From: Pelagibius sp037652055
GTDB taxonomy: Bacteria > Pseudomonadota > Alphaproteobacteria > Kiloniellales > Kiloniellaceae
Direction: 5' to 3'
Length of the DNA: 64,000 bases
NCBI RefSeq assembly: GCF_037652055.1
Contig: NZ_JBBKAH010000010.1
Coordinates: 6,825-70,824 of the forward strand
The position numbers and the translations under genes are program-made. The notes beneath the pieces were generated by a model. That model ran no database searches. It had not been told where the DNA came from and saw only the letters and a list, made by a program, of their open reading frames with translations. Of this stretch, positions 18,168 through 26,627 are shown in pieces (within the stretch, counting starts at the first letter, position 1; each line of letters opens with the position of its first letter).

Positions 18168-19493
18168 CTAGCCGGCCAGCTTCGCGAGCGCGGCATCAGG
18201 CGACAGCTCTTCGCGGTCGTCGCTGCCGCGCCGCTTCAGCTCGACGACGCCGTTCTTCAGGCCGCGCGGCCCGACCACCAGCTGCCACGGCAGGCCGATC
18301 AGGTCCATGTTGGCGAACTTGGCGCCGGCCGACTCGTCGCGGTCGTCGTAGAGCACCTCGATGCCGGCTTCATTGAGCTGGCCGTAGAGCTTGTCGCAGG
18401 CCGCCGTGCAGTCGGCATCGGCCGCGCGCAGGTTCACCAGGCCGACTTTGAAGGGCGCGACGGACTCCGGCCAGATGATGCCGTTGTCGTCGTGGCAGGC
18501 CTCGATGATGCCGCCGACCAGGCGCGACACGCCGACGCCGTAGGAGCCCATCTGCACCGGCACGCTGTCGTCGTCGGGCGTGGTGACCACGGCGCCGAGC
18601 GGCTCGGAGTACTTGGTGCCGAAGAAAAAGATGTGGCCGACCTCGATGCCGCGCCCGGTATAGCGTCGGTCGGCGGGGACCGCCGCCTCGAAGGCCGCCG
18701 GGTCGTGCTTCTCGTCGGTGCGGGCGTAGAGGTTGGTGTAGTAGTCGACCACCTTCGCCACGCTGTCGGCGTCGGCATAGTCGACGGCGGTGCCGAGCAC
18801 GTCGTGATCGAGGAACTCGCGGTCGCAGAAGACCTCCGACTCGCCGGTATCGGCCAGCACGATGAACTCGTGGCTGAGGTTGCCGCCGATCGGGCCGGTG
18901 TCGGCCTCCATCGGGATCGCCTTCAGGCCCAGGCGCGCGAAGGTGCGCAGGTAGGCGACGAACTGCCTCTGGTAGGCGCGCCGCCCGGCCTCGTAGTCGA
19001 TGTCGAAGGAATAGGCGTCCTTCATCAGGAACTCGCGCCCGCGCATGACGCCGAAGCGCGGCCGCACCTCGTCACGGAACTTCCACTGGATGTGGTAGAG
19101 CCCCTTGGGCAGGTCGCGGTAGCTCTTGGCGCCGTTGCGGAAGATCTCGGTGATCAGTTCCTCGTTGGTCGGGCCGTAGAGCATCTCGCGCTCGTGGCGG
19201 TCCTTGATGCGCAGCATCTCCTTGCCGTAGTCGTCGTAGCGCCCCGACTGCTTCCACAGGTCGGCCGACTGGATGGTTGGCATCAGGACCTCCTGGTAGC
19301 CCGCGGCGTCCTGCTCCTCGCGGACGATCTGCTCGATCTTCTTCAGCACGCGGAAGCCGAGCGGCAGCCAGGAGTAGATCCCGGCACTGGCCTGGCGCAC
19401 CATCCCGGCGCGCAGCATGAGCCGGTGGGAGACGATCTCCGCCTCCTTCGGGGTTTCCTTCAGGGTCGGCATGAAATACTGCGAAAGGCGCAT
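18168..19493 (-). CDS. proS: Prolyl-tRNA synthetase (short type)
   Basis: Charges tRNA-Pro. Class II core motifs are visible: YGPTNEELITEIF, motif 2 around QWKFRDEVRPRFGVMRGRE, motif 3 near MGSYGVGVSRLVGG, then an anticodon-binding domain. With 441 residues it lacks the editing insertion domain of E. coli ProRS (572 residues), the usual alphaproteobacterial form that depends on a separate editing protein for Ala-tRNA-Pro. A TCGACA-N17-TATACA promoter lies upstream. It leads proS-lolC-lolD. Confidence 0.97.
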   Translation of the reverse strand: MRLSQYFMPTLKETPKEAEIVSHRLMLRAGMVRQASAGIYSWLPLGFRVLKKIEQIVREEQDAAGYQEVLMPTIQSADLWKQSGRYDDYGKEMLRIKDRHEREMLYGPTNEELITEIFRNGAKSYRDLPKGLYHIQWKFRDEVRPRFGVMRGREFLMKDAYSFDIDYEAGRRAYQRQFVAYLRTFARLGLKAIPMEADTGPIGGNLSHEFIVLADTGESEVFCDREFLDHDVLGTAVDYADADSVAKVVDYYTNLYARTDEKHDPAAFEAAVPADRRYTGRGIEVGHIFFFGTKYSEPLGAVVTTPDDDSVPVQMGSYGVGVSRLVGGIIEACHDDNGIIWPESVAPFKVGLVNLRAADADCTAACDKLYGQLNEAGIEVLYDDRDESAGAKFANMDLIGLPWQLVVGPRGLKNGVVELKRRGSDDREELSPDAALAKLAG

Positions 19494-19619
19494 ACCACAC
19501 TCGTAGGGTTGAACTTGACGTAGGGTTGATACCCGGGAAGAGCCCTCGCGGCTCCAGGCGCGAAAATGACCGGGAATCCGCCGCGCCGCAAGGGTGCAAC
19601 CGGTCAGCGGAGCCTGTGC

Positions 19620-19648
19620 TGTATAGGGGAGCCGCCCCGCTCTGTCGA
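19620..19648 (-). promoter_or_regulatory. Probable promoter of proS-lolCD
   Basis: On the minus strand TCGACA (19648-19643), 17 bases, then TATACA (19625-19620), followed by a leader of roughly 120 bases to the proS ATG. Both hexamers differ little from the sigma-70 consensus and the spacing is ideal. Confidence 0.5.
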
Positions 19649-19690
19649 TGGCGGCGGCGCGGAAGCTTGGCCGAGGCCCTGGCCCGCGCT

Positions 19691-20146
19691 CTACCGGGCG
19701 GGGGCCCGATCCCGGACGATGCGCTGGCAGCGGGCGGCCAGCTCGGCCTCGGCGTCGGTCTGCAGGGGCTGGCCGTTGAAGGTGGCCCGGCCGCTGGCGA
19801 CGTCGACCACCACCTCGCCGATGAAGATGTCGCCCTTGAAATTGGCGCTGTTGGCCGGGATGCCGTAGCGCTCGAAGAGATCGACCTCGATGGGGATGAC
19901 GACCGCGTCGGGCAGGATCAGCCCACCGTTCGCGTTTAAGTCGGCCGGCGCCACCGGCTTGCCGCGCACGTCGCTGCCGGGCTGGTAGGTCACGTCATCA
20001 GCGGGGTAGTGGCGGGTCAGGCGGGCGCAGTCGGCCTCGCTGATGGTCAGATAGGCCTCCTCGGCGGCCGCCGGCGCGGCCGTTACCCCCAAGAGCGGGG
20101 CCAGCAAGAGCAGAACGGCGCGGCGCGCCTTCACCTGAAGATCCAT
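19691..20146 (-). CDS. Exported protein of unknown function
   Basis: A 151-residue protein not recognised. The start MDLQVKARRAVLLLLAP and the following LLGVTAAPAAAEE look like a cleavable Sec signal peptide (cut near residue 28). The mature part, about 120 residues, has two Cys (in SEADCARL and AARCQRI) that could form a disulfide and several strand-like segments (GDIFIGEVVVDVASGRATF). It is periplasmic by inference. It precedes proS in the same direction and has its own gap upstream containing a 15-base palindrome. Confidence 0.7.
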   Translation of the reverse strand: MDLQVKARRAVLLLLAPLLGVTAAPAAAEEAYLTISEADCARLTRHYPADDVTYQPGSDVRGKPVAPADLNANGGLILPDAVVIPIEVDLFERYGIPANSANFKGDIFIGEVVVDVASGRATFNGQPLQTDAEAELAARCQRIVRDRAPAR

Positions 20147-20255
20147 CGGCTGAGCCTAGGGGCCCTCCGTTTAACAAAGCAATAAGCGGCACAGCAGGAC
20201 GCCTTGCTTGCAGCTAAACCCGATTTTTCAACCATAGGGCGGAGTTCCGCGCAAT

Positions 20256-20270
20256 TGTTGCAATGCAACA
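20256..20270. promoter_or_regulatory. Perfect 15-base palindrome, operator-like
   Basis: TGTTGCAATGCAACA is a perfect inverted repeat with a one-base centre, in an AT-richer gap 110 bases upstream of the exported protein gene and just before the probable plus-strand RNA. It looks like a dimeric regulator site; the regulator is unknown. Confidence 0.4.
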
Positions 20271-20289
20271 TGGGGTAATTGTAAAACAT

Positions 20290-20504
20290 TGTTAGAAAAA
20301 GGGTGACGCGGCCCGCGAATTGGGATATTACATATGCCCGTAAGAACTGCGCAAAATAGCGCAGCGCGGCCCAGGTTTAGGGTGGACACGCCAAAAAAGA
20401 ATGACGACCCAAGGTCGTCCAACTTCAAAATGAGCCTGACAATCGGGCCATAAAATCTGAACAGGGAACTGGCGAGGGCAAGCTGCGGCTTGCCTTATTT
20501 TTTT
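20290..20504 (+). ncRNA. Probable structured small RNA, family unknown
   Basis: Plus-strand segment with three clean hairpins: CTGCGC/GCGCAG (20347-20364), GACGACC/GGTCGTC (20403-20419) and GGCAAGC/GCTTGCC (20477-20494), the last followed by a near-continuous T-run to 20504. No plus-strand gene precedes this terminator, and no credible reading frame lies within. The 5' end is guessed; a weak promoter (TTGCAA-N17-GTAAAA, 20259-20287) would start it near 20295. It carries no SRP, tmRNA or RNase P hallmark that I can recognise. It converges on tag. Confidence 0.45.
20477..20504 (+). terminator. Strong intrinsic terminator on the plus strand
   Basis: GGCAAGC-TGCG-GCTTGCC is a perfect seven-pair stem with a four-base loop followed by TTATTTTTTT. 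Read on the other strand it is preceded by As and not followed by Ts, so it cannot end tag transcription. Confidence 0.75.
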
Positions 20505-20521
20505 GCCTGACGGCCCTCCCC

Positions 20522-21058
20522 CTACCCCCGCATCCAGGGCGGCGACAGCCTGGCGAGCGTCTTGAAGACCGGGCAGTCCTCCCGGTGGGCGCCCGGCAGA
20601 TAGCCGGTGCTCATGAGGAACTCGCCGACGATCTCCCCGCCGGTGAACTTGAAGGTCTTGCGGAAGAGCTTCACCCACTCAGCCTTTTCCAGGGGATGGT
20701 GGGCGGCGATCCAGCCTGAGAAGGAGCCATAGTCCTCCCGCAGGGCAACGATGCGCCGGGCGTTCTCGATGGCGGCATCGACCTTCAGGCGGTTGCGGAT
20801 GATGCCGGCGTCGTTCAGCAGGCGGCTGCGCTGGCGCTCGCCGTAGCGGGCCACCTTGTCGATGTCGAAGCCGTCGTAAGCGGCGCGGAAGCCCTCCCGC
20901 TTCTTCAGCATCAGCTCCCAGGACAGGCCCGCCTGGTTGATCTCCAGAATTAGGCGCTCGAACAGGACGCTGTCGTCGTCCACCGGGAAGCCGTATTCGC
21001 GGTCATGGTAATGGGCGTGGATCGGGTTGCCCGGCGCATAGTCGCAATAGCCGCTCAC
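20522..21058 (-). CDS. tag: DNA-3-methyladenine glycosylase I
   Basis: Base-excision-repair enzyme that removes 3-methyladenine from alkylated DNA. The 178-residue protein keeps the structural zinc ligands Cys5, His18, His158 and Cys162 and the active-site Glu39 in LILEINQAGLSW, as in E. coli Tag. The GTG start at 21058 overlaps the stop of the DUF1467 gene (GTGA), so it is translationally coupled. Tag is an extra member in a gene order that often runs mce-DUF1467-proS directly. Confidence 0.95.
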   Translation of the reverse strand: MSGYCDYAPGNPIHAHYHDREYGFPVDDDSVLFERLILEINQAGLSWELMLKKREGFRAAYDGFDIDKVARYGERQRSRLLNDAGIIRNRLKVDAAIENARRIVALREDYGSFSGWIAAHHPLEKAEWVKLFRKTFKFTGGEIVGEFLMSTGYLPGAHREDCPVFKTLARLSPPWMRG

Positions 21059-21348
21059 TGTGTACTACCCGGGGGCGTGCTCTCCGTGGCGCCGGGCTTC
21101 ACGAAGGGGTCGACGCTGTCGCGGAAGGAAATCCAGCCCTGGTCGATCACCACATAGATGGCGCCCCAGATCGCCAGGGAGATCAGCGAGGTGACGACGA
21201 ACTTCCGCACCAGCATGGGCTTTTCCGGAGCGCCGGGCTCGTGGCCGGTTTCCGGTGCGTCCGGCGGCCGCACGCCCCAGGGCAGCACGGTCAGCAGCAC
21301 GACGATCCAGACCATGCCGTAGACGAGGACACCGGTGAACCAGTTCAT
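21055..21348 (-). CDS. DUF1467 family membrane protein
   Basis: A 97-residue protein with two membrane segments (VLVYGMVWIVVLLTVLPWG and VVTSLISLAIWGAIYVVID) separated by a short Pro-rich loop. This matches the DUF1467 family, found almost only in alphaproteobacteria and regularly next to mce; its role is unknown. It begins 11 bases after mce and overlaps tag by four bases. Confidence 0.88.
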   Translation of the reverse strand: MNWFTGVLVYGMVWIVVLLTVLPWGVRPPDAPETGHEPGAPEKPMLVRKFVVTSLISLAIWGAIYVVIDQGWISFRDSVDPFVKPGATESTPPGSTQ

Positions 21349-21359
21349 CGCGGCACCCC

Positions 21360-21764
21360 TCAGGCCTGCTCGAGCTCGATGAGGGTGCCGCAGAAGTCCT
21401 TGGGGTGGAGGAACAGCACCGGCTTTTCGTGGGCGCCGATCTTCGGTTCGCCGTCGCCCAGCACCCTGGCGCCCTCGGCCTTCAGGCGGTCGCGGGCGGC
21501 AAGGATGTCGTCGACCTCGTAGCAGATGTGATGGATGCCGCCGGCGGGGTTGCGCTCCAGGAAGGCGGCGATCGGGGAGCTGTCGCCCAGGGGATGCAGC
21601 AGCTCGATCTTGGTGTTGGGCAGGTTCACGAAGATGACGGTAACACCGTGCTTGGGCTGCGGCACCGCATCGGAGACGGCGGCACCCAGCATGCCGCGGT
21701 AGACGCCCGCCGCCGCCTCCAGGTCGGGCACCGCGATGGCCACGTGGTTCAGCCTGCCGATCAT
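21360..21764 (-). CDS. mce: Methylmalonyl-CoA epimerase
   Basis: Interconverts (R)- and (S)-methylmalonyl-CoA in propionate and branched-chain catabolism. The 134-residue VOC-fold protein shows the metal ligands in MIGRLNHVAIAV (His7), GIHHICYEV and the final GTLIELEQA. The frame is open further upstream, but the ATG at 21764 has a GAGGAGAGG site and fits the family start. It lies between rnj and the DUF1467 gene; the mutase itself is not in the window. Confidence 0.94.
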   Translation of the reverse strand: MIGRLNHVAIAVPDLEAAAGVYRGMLGAAVSDAVPQPKHGVTVIFVNLPNTKIELLHPLGDSSPIAAFLERNPAGGIHHICYEVDDILAARDRLKAEGARVLGDGEPKIGAHEKPVLFLHPKDFCGTLIELEQA

Positions 21765-21880
21765 TGCGTCCTCTCCTCTATGTTTTGCGCCTAATTTGTG
21801 GCCCGCCGGCGCGGGACGCAAGGCCCAGGCGGGCCCGCGTCGGTCCCCTGCCCGACTCTCCTGACAGGTCCTGCGGCGCC

Positions 21881-23560
21881 TCACTCGAAGCGGATGACGT
21901 GCACCATCACCATCGGCTTCTTGCCGAGCAGGCGGTTGATCGCCCGCCGCGCCGCCTGGGCCGCGGCCTCCTCCACCGCCGCATCGTCCTTGCGCTCGCG
22001 CCGGCCGAGGCGCTGAACCGCGTCGGCGATGGCGATCTCGACCGCCGCCAGGTCTTCCTCCTCCTCGTGCGGCTCGAAGAGGCCGACAGTGGAGATGTCG
22101 GGCTCGCCGTCCAGGGCGCCGCGCTCGTCCATCACCAGGGTGACGGCGACGGCGCCGTTGAACATCATCTTCTGGCGGCCCTTCAAGACGGGACTGTCGC
22201 GCGACAGCAGGCGCCGGCCGTCATAGACCAGCCGGCCGCTGGGGACCGTATCGACGACCTCGGCGTTGCCGGGCGCCAGCCGGACCACCATGCCGTTGCG
22301 CCCGACGATCTGCTGCGGCACCTGGCACTGCTTGGCGATCTCGGCATGCGCGGCGAGGTGGCGCGCCTCGCCGTGGACCGGCACCGCGACCTGCGGACGC
22401 ACCCACTGGTACATCTGGATCAGCTCGTCGCGGCCGGGGTGGCCGGACACGTGAATCTCGTGGTCGTGGTCGGTGACGACGGCGATGCCCATCTCGGCCA
22501 GGCTGTTCTGCAGTTCGAAGATCGTCGTCTCGTTGCCCGGAATGACGCGCGAGGAAAAAACCACCGTATCGCCGGCGTCGAGCGCCACGCTGGGGTGGTC
22601 GCCGCGGGCGATGCGCCACAAGGCGGCGCGCGGCTCCCCCTGGCTGCCGGTGCACAGCAGCAGCACCGCCTCACGCGGCAGGAAGTCGATCTCGTCCTCT
22701 GAGACGAAGGGCTGATGGTCCCGCAGGTAGCCGGCCTCGCGCGCGCACTCGACGATGCGGTGCATGGAGCGGCCCAAAAGGCAGACCCGCCGCCCGCATT
22801 CCTCGGCGACATGGATGACGGTTTCCAGGCGCGCCACGTTGCTGGCGAAACAGGCGACGGCGACACGCTTTTTCAGCGGCCGCACGACCTCCAGCAGATG
22901 CCGGCGCACGTCGGACTCGGAGCCTGCCTCGCCCCACACCATCGAGTTGGTGGAATCGCCGACCATCGCCAGCACGTTCTCATCCGCCAGCGCTTTCAGG
23001 CGCTGCTCGTCGTAGGTCTCGCCGACCAGCGGCTCGGGATCGAACTTCCAGTCGCCGGTGTGCAGCACCGTGCCGGCCGCGGTGCGGATGATCACCGCGT
23101 TGGGTTCCGGGATCGAATGGGTCAGGGTCACCAGCTCGATCTCGAAGGGGCCGACCTGGAAGGTGCCGGACAGCGGCACCTCGATCAGCGGCACCTCGTC
23201 CAGCAGGCCGACCTCGGCCAGCTTGCGGCGCACCAGGGCGGCGGTGAACTTGGTGGCGTAGACGGGGCAGCGCAGCTCCGGCCAGAGGTAGGGCACGGCG
23301 CCGATGTGATCCTCGTGGGCATGGGTCAGGATCAGGCCGGCGAGGTCCTCGCGGCGCTGGACGATGAATTCCGGGTCCGGCATCTCGACATCGATGCCCG
23401 GCAGCCGCGGGTCGCCGAAGATGATGCCGAGATCGACCATCAGCCAGGCGCCCTTGTGGCCGTAGAGGTTGAGGTTCATGCCGATCTCACCGGTGCCGCC
23501 GAGCGGAACGAAGTAGAGGTCCTCGGCACCGAGGTCCTTGCCGGTGTATTCCTTGGCCAT
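21881..23560 (-). CDS. rnj: Ribonuclease J
   Basis: Metallo-beta-lactamase/beta-CASP ribonuclease with 5'-3' exo- and endonuclease activity in mRNA decay and rRNA maturation. The 559-residue protein has the LTHAHEDHIGAVPYL motif with HAHEDH at 80-85, a second metal-binding HTGDWKFDPEP and the beta-CASP region ending VSGHPGRDELIQMY. Length is normal. It follows coaX with a four-base gap, the common alphaproteobacterial birA-coaX-rnj arrangement. Confidence 0.95.
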   Translation of the reverse strand: MAKEYTGKDLGAEDLYFVPLGGTGEIGMNLNLYGHKGAWLMVDLGIIFGDPRLPGIDVEMPDPEFIVQRREDLAGLILTHAHEDHIGAVPYLWPELRCPVYATKFTAALVRRKLAEVGLLDEVPLIEVPLSGTFQVGPFEIELVTLTHSIPEPNAVIIRTAAGTVLHTGDWKFDPEPLVGETYDEQRLKALADENVLAMVGDSTNSMVWGEAGSESDVRRHLLEVVRPLKKRVAVACFASNVARLETVIHVAEECGRRVCLLGRSMHRIVECAREAGYLRDHQPFVSEDEIDFLPREAVLLLCTGSQGEPRAALWRIARGDHPSVALDAGDTVVFSSRVIPGNETTIFELQNSLAEMGIAVVTDHDHEIHVSGHPGRDELIQMYQWVRPQVAVPVHGEARHLAAHAEIAKQCQVPQQIVGRNGMVVRLAPGNAEVVDTVPSGRLVYDGRRLLSRDSPVLKGRQKMMFNGAVAVTLVMDERGALDGEPDISTVGLFEPHEEEEDLAAVEIAIADAVQRLGRRERKDDAAVEEAAAQAARRAINRLLGKKPMVMVHVIRFE

Positions 23561-23564
23561 GCGG

Positions 23565-24338
23565 CTATTCCTTACAGTTGGCCGCGTGGATCAAGCGAAG
23601 TCCGCGAAGCGTGAGATCGGGATCGACCACCTCGATGACCGGGGCGGCTTCGGCGTAGAGAGTGGCGAGGCCGCCGGTGGCAATCACCTTCATCGGCCGG
23701 CCGTATTCCTGCTGGATGCGCGCGGTCAGCCCTTCGATGAGACCGACGTAGCCCCAGTAGATGCCGGACTTCATCGCCGGCACGGTGTCCTTGCCGATGA
23801 CGTGCTCGGGCCGCTCGATCTTCACCCGCGGCAGCTGCGCCGCCGCGCGGTAGAGCGCCTCGACCGAATGCTGCGCCGAGGGCGCGATGACACCGCCCTC
23901 ATAGGCGCCGTCCGGCCCGACGATGTCGAAGGTGGTGGCGGTGCCGAAGTCGATGACGATCAGCGGGCCGCCGTGGGCCCGGTGCGCGGCCAGCGCGTTG
24001 ACCAGCCGGTCGGCGCCGACGTTCTCGCGGTGGTCCATGTGGACCTCGATGCCGAGATCCAGCTTGGGATCGCCGACCACCATCGGCTCGACCTTGAAGA
24101 ACTCGCTGCACAGGGTGTTGAGATTGTAGGCCGAGGCCGGCACCACGTTGGCGATGATCGCCCCGGTGATGTCCGCCGGCTTCAGGTTCTGCAGCGTCAT
24201 CAGCTGGGTCAGCCAGACGGCGTATTCGTCCGCGGTGCGCTTGGCGTCGCTGGAGGCGCGCCACTTGGCGCGCAGGGTCTCGCCGTCGAAGATCGCGAAG
24301 ACCACATTGGTGTTGCCGGCATCGATGGCGACGAGCAT
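23565..24338 (-). CDS. coaX: Type III pantothenate kinase
   Basis: First step of coenzyme A synthesis, phosphorylating pantothenate. The 257-residue ASKHA-fold protein has phosphate motif MLVAIDAGNTNVVF (catalytic Asp6), GADRLVNALAAHR and VIDFGTATTFDIVG. Unlike CoaA, this type is not inhibited by CoA. It lies between birA and rnj; it starts at an ATG and is followed within five bases by rnj. Confidence 0.95.
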   Translation of the reverse strand: MLVAIDAGNTNVVFAIFDGETLRAKWRASSDAKRTADEYAVWLTQLMTLQNLKPADITGAIIANVVPASAYNLNTLCSEFFKVEPMVVGDPKLDLGIEVHMDHRENVGADRLVNALAAHRAHGGPLIVIDFGTATTFDIVGPDGAYEGGVIAPSAQHSVEALYRAAAQLPRVKIERPEHVIGKDTVPAMKSGIYWGYVGLIEGLTARIQQEYGRPMKVIATGGLATLYAEAAPVIEVVDPDLTLRGLRLIHAANCKE

Positions 24339-24359
24339 GGCTTCTCCCTCGGCCTCCCC

Positions 24360-25166
24360 TTACGCGCCTTGCGCCTCGCCCGGCAGATAGACTTCGCCGG
24401 CGGCGATGCGGCGGGTGCTGCCGTCCGGCAGAGTCAGGACCAGGGTGCCCTGGGGATCGAGGTCGCTGAAGGTCCCGCTCAGCGTCTCGTGCGGCAGGCG
24501 CACCTCGATCTCCTGCTTGAGGCCCTGGGCGTGGCGCAGCCAGACCTCGCGCACCGGCGCGAAGCCCTCCTCCAGCCAGACGTTGATCCACGACAGCAGG
24601 TGGCGGGTGAAGGCCTCCAGCAGGTCGACGGCGGAAACGCTGGCCGGGCAGCCTTCGAAATGCAGGCTGGTCGCGGGCAGCCGGGTATCGCTGGGGAAGG
24701 AATTCACGTTGGCGCCCACGCCGATCACCAGCCACTCCAGGCGCTGGATACCGTCGGCTCCCGTCGCGCCTTGGGATTCCAGAAGGATGCCGGCCACCTT
24801 GCGGCCGTTCAGCAGCACGTCGTTGGGCCACTTGTAGGTGACGTCGATCTGCGGCTGGGCGACGCTGCCGATGGCCTCGCCCAGGGCGATGGCGGTGATG
24901 AAGCTGAACTGGGCGGCCTCGGCCAGGCTGCAGTCCGGGCGCACGATGACCGAGAGAAAGAGATTGCCCGACGCACTGGCCCAGCCCCTGCCCTGGCGCC
25001 CGTAGCCGGCGGTCTGACGGCGCGCCCAGATCAGGGTGCCGTCTTCGGCGCCCGCGGCGGCGCGGCGCTTGGCCTCGCTGTTGGTGCTGTCGATCTCGTC
25101 CAGCGCCACCAGCCGGTAGGCCGGCGGCAGGCGGGGGTCCCGGTTGCGGTCGGGTTCCGGGATCAT
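24360..25166 (-). CDS. birA: Biotin--[acetyl-CoA-carboxylase] ligase (no DNA-binding domain)
   Basis: Attaches biotin to the carrier protein of biotin carboxylases. The 268-residue protein has the biotinyl-AMP motif GRQGRGWASASGNLFLS and KWPNDVLLNGRKVAGILLE with the catalytic Lys, and a small C-terminal cap domain (FSDLDPQGTLVLTLPDG). It lacks the winged-helix repressor domain of E. coli BirA, so it should not regulate biotin genes directly. The ATG at 25166 overlaps the nuoN stop (ATGA), tying it to the nuo operon. Confidence 0.95.
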   Translation of the reverse strand: MIPEPDRNRDPRLPPAYRLVALDEIDSTNSEAKRRAAAGAEDGTLIWARRQTAGYGRQGRGWASASGNLFLSVIVRPDCSLAEAAQFSFITAIALGEAIGSVAQPQIDVTYKWPNDVLLNGRKVAGILLESQGATGADGIQRLEWLVIGVGANVNSFPSDTRLPATSLHFEGCPASVSAVDLLEAFTRHLLSWINVWLEEGFAPVREVWLRHAQGLKQEIEVRLPHETLSGTFSDLDPQGTLVLTLPDGSTRRIAAGEVYLPGEAQGA

Positions 25167-26608
25167 CCCTGGAACAGCGAAGCCGCCGCCATGGCCGTGC
25201 CGTCCAGCAGCGGGGCGATGCCCACCGTCAGCAGGACGATCAGCAGGCTGGTCACGGCCAGGATGACGCCCATTTCCCGCCCGATCGGTCGGTCGAAGGC
25301 CTCGATGGGATCGTCGAAGTACATCAGCTTCACGATGCGCAGGTAGTAGTAGGCGCCGATAACCGAACTCAGCACGCCGACCACCGCCAGCACGTAGAGC
25401 CCCGCCTGGATGGCCGCCAGGAAGATGTAGAACTTGCCGAAGAAGCCGACCAGTGGCGGGATGCCGGCCATCGAGAACATGAAGATCGCCAGCGCGAGCG
25501 CCATCGCCGGGTTGGTCTTGCTGAGTCCCTTCAGGTCGTCGATGCGCTCCATCATCGTATCCTTCTGACGCATGCAGAGGATGACGGCGAAGGTGCCGAG
25601 GTTCATGACGATGTAGATCGTCATGTAGACCAGAATGCCGTTGATACCCTGCTCCGTTCCGGCGGCGAGGCCGATGAGGGCGTAGCCGATATGGCCGATG
25701 GAGCTGTAGGCCATCAGGCGTTTGATATTGGTCTGGCTGATCGCCGCCAGGGCACCGAGCACCATCGAGGCGATGGAGATGAACCAGATAATCTGCTGCC
25801 ACTGCTCGACCAGGTCGCCGAAGGGGCCGACCATGACGCGCACGATAAGGGCGACGGCGGCCATCTTCGGCGCGGTGGCGAAGAACGCTGTGACCGGCGT
25901 CGGCGCGCCTTCGTAGACGTCCGGCGTCCACATGTGAAAAGGCACGGCGGAGATCTTGAAGGCGAGGCCCGCGGCCAGGAAGACGATACCGACGATGAGG
26001 CCGATCGGTGCCGAGATGCCGACCTCGAACTGTGCCGCCAGGGCGACGAAGGAGGTGGTGCCGGCGAAGCCGTAGATCATCGAGATGCCGTAGAGCAGCA
26101 TGCCCGATGACAGGGCGCCGAGGACGAAGTACTTGAGGCCGGCCTCGCTGGAGCGCAGGTGGTCGCGGCGGAAGGCCGCCACCACGTAGAGCGACAGGCT
26201 CTGCAGTTCGAGGCCCAGGTAGAGCGACAGCATGTCGTTGGCCGAGATCATCAGCAGCATGCCGAGGGTCGCAAAGAGGATCAGCACCGGGTACTCGAAA
26301 CGCGCCATGTCCTCGCGCTCGATATAGCGCATGGACATGATGAGGGTGACCGCGGAGCCGGCGAGCACCAGAAGCTTCATGAAGTCGCCGAAGGCATCGG
26401 CGATGAAGAGGCCGCCCATCGCCTGCTCGCTGCGTCCCATCGAGACCGCGATCATGATGAAGGCCAGGGTGAAGCAGGCAACGGTCAGCGACAGCACCAG
26501 ACGGGTGCCGCTGTTGCCGCGGAACACGCCCAGCATCAGCAGGATCATGCCGGCGCAGGCCAGGAAGACCTCGGGCAGCGCGGCGGCGATATTCAACTCG
26601 GACATCAT
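25163..26608 (-). CDS. nuoN: NADH-quinone oxidoreductase subunit N
   Basis: Antiporter-like proton-pumping subunit of complex I. The 481-residue protein consists of about 14 membrane segments with the central Lys/Glu residues of the family visible in the GLAFKISAVPFHMWTPDVYEGAP region. It is the last nuo gene; its stop overlaps the birA start. Confidence 0.96.
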   Translation of the reverse strand: MMSELNIAAALPEVFLACAGMILLMLGVFRGNSGTRLVLSLTVACFTLAFIMIAVSMGRSEQAMGGLFIADAFGDFMKLLVLAGSAVTLIMSMRYIEREDMARFEYPVLILFATLGMLLMISANDMLSLYLGLELQSLSLYVVAAFRRDHLRSSEAGLKYFVLGALSSGMLLYGISMIYGFAGTTSFVALAAQFEVGISAPIGLIVGIVFLAAGLAFKISAVPFHMWTPDVYEGAPTPVTAFFATAPKMAAVALIVRVMVGPFGDLVEQWQQIIWFISIASMVLGALAAISQTNIKRLMAYSSIGHIGYALIGLAAGTEQGINGILVYMTIYIVMNLGTFAVILCMRQKDTMMERIDDLKGLSKTNPAMALALAIFMFSMAGIPPLVGFFGKFYIFLAAIQAGLYVLAVVGVLSSVIGAYYYLRIVKLMYFDDPIEAFDRPIGREMGVILAVTSLLIVLLTVGIAPLLDGTAMAAASLFQG

Positions 26609-26627
26609 GTCTCTCCTAGCCTCCGCT

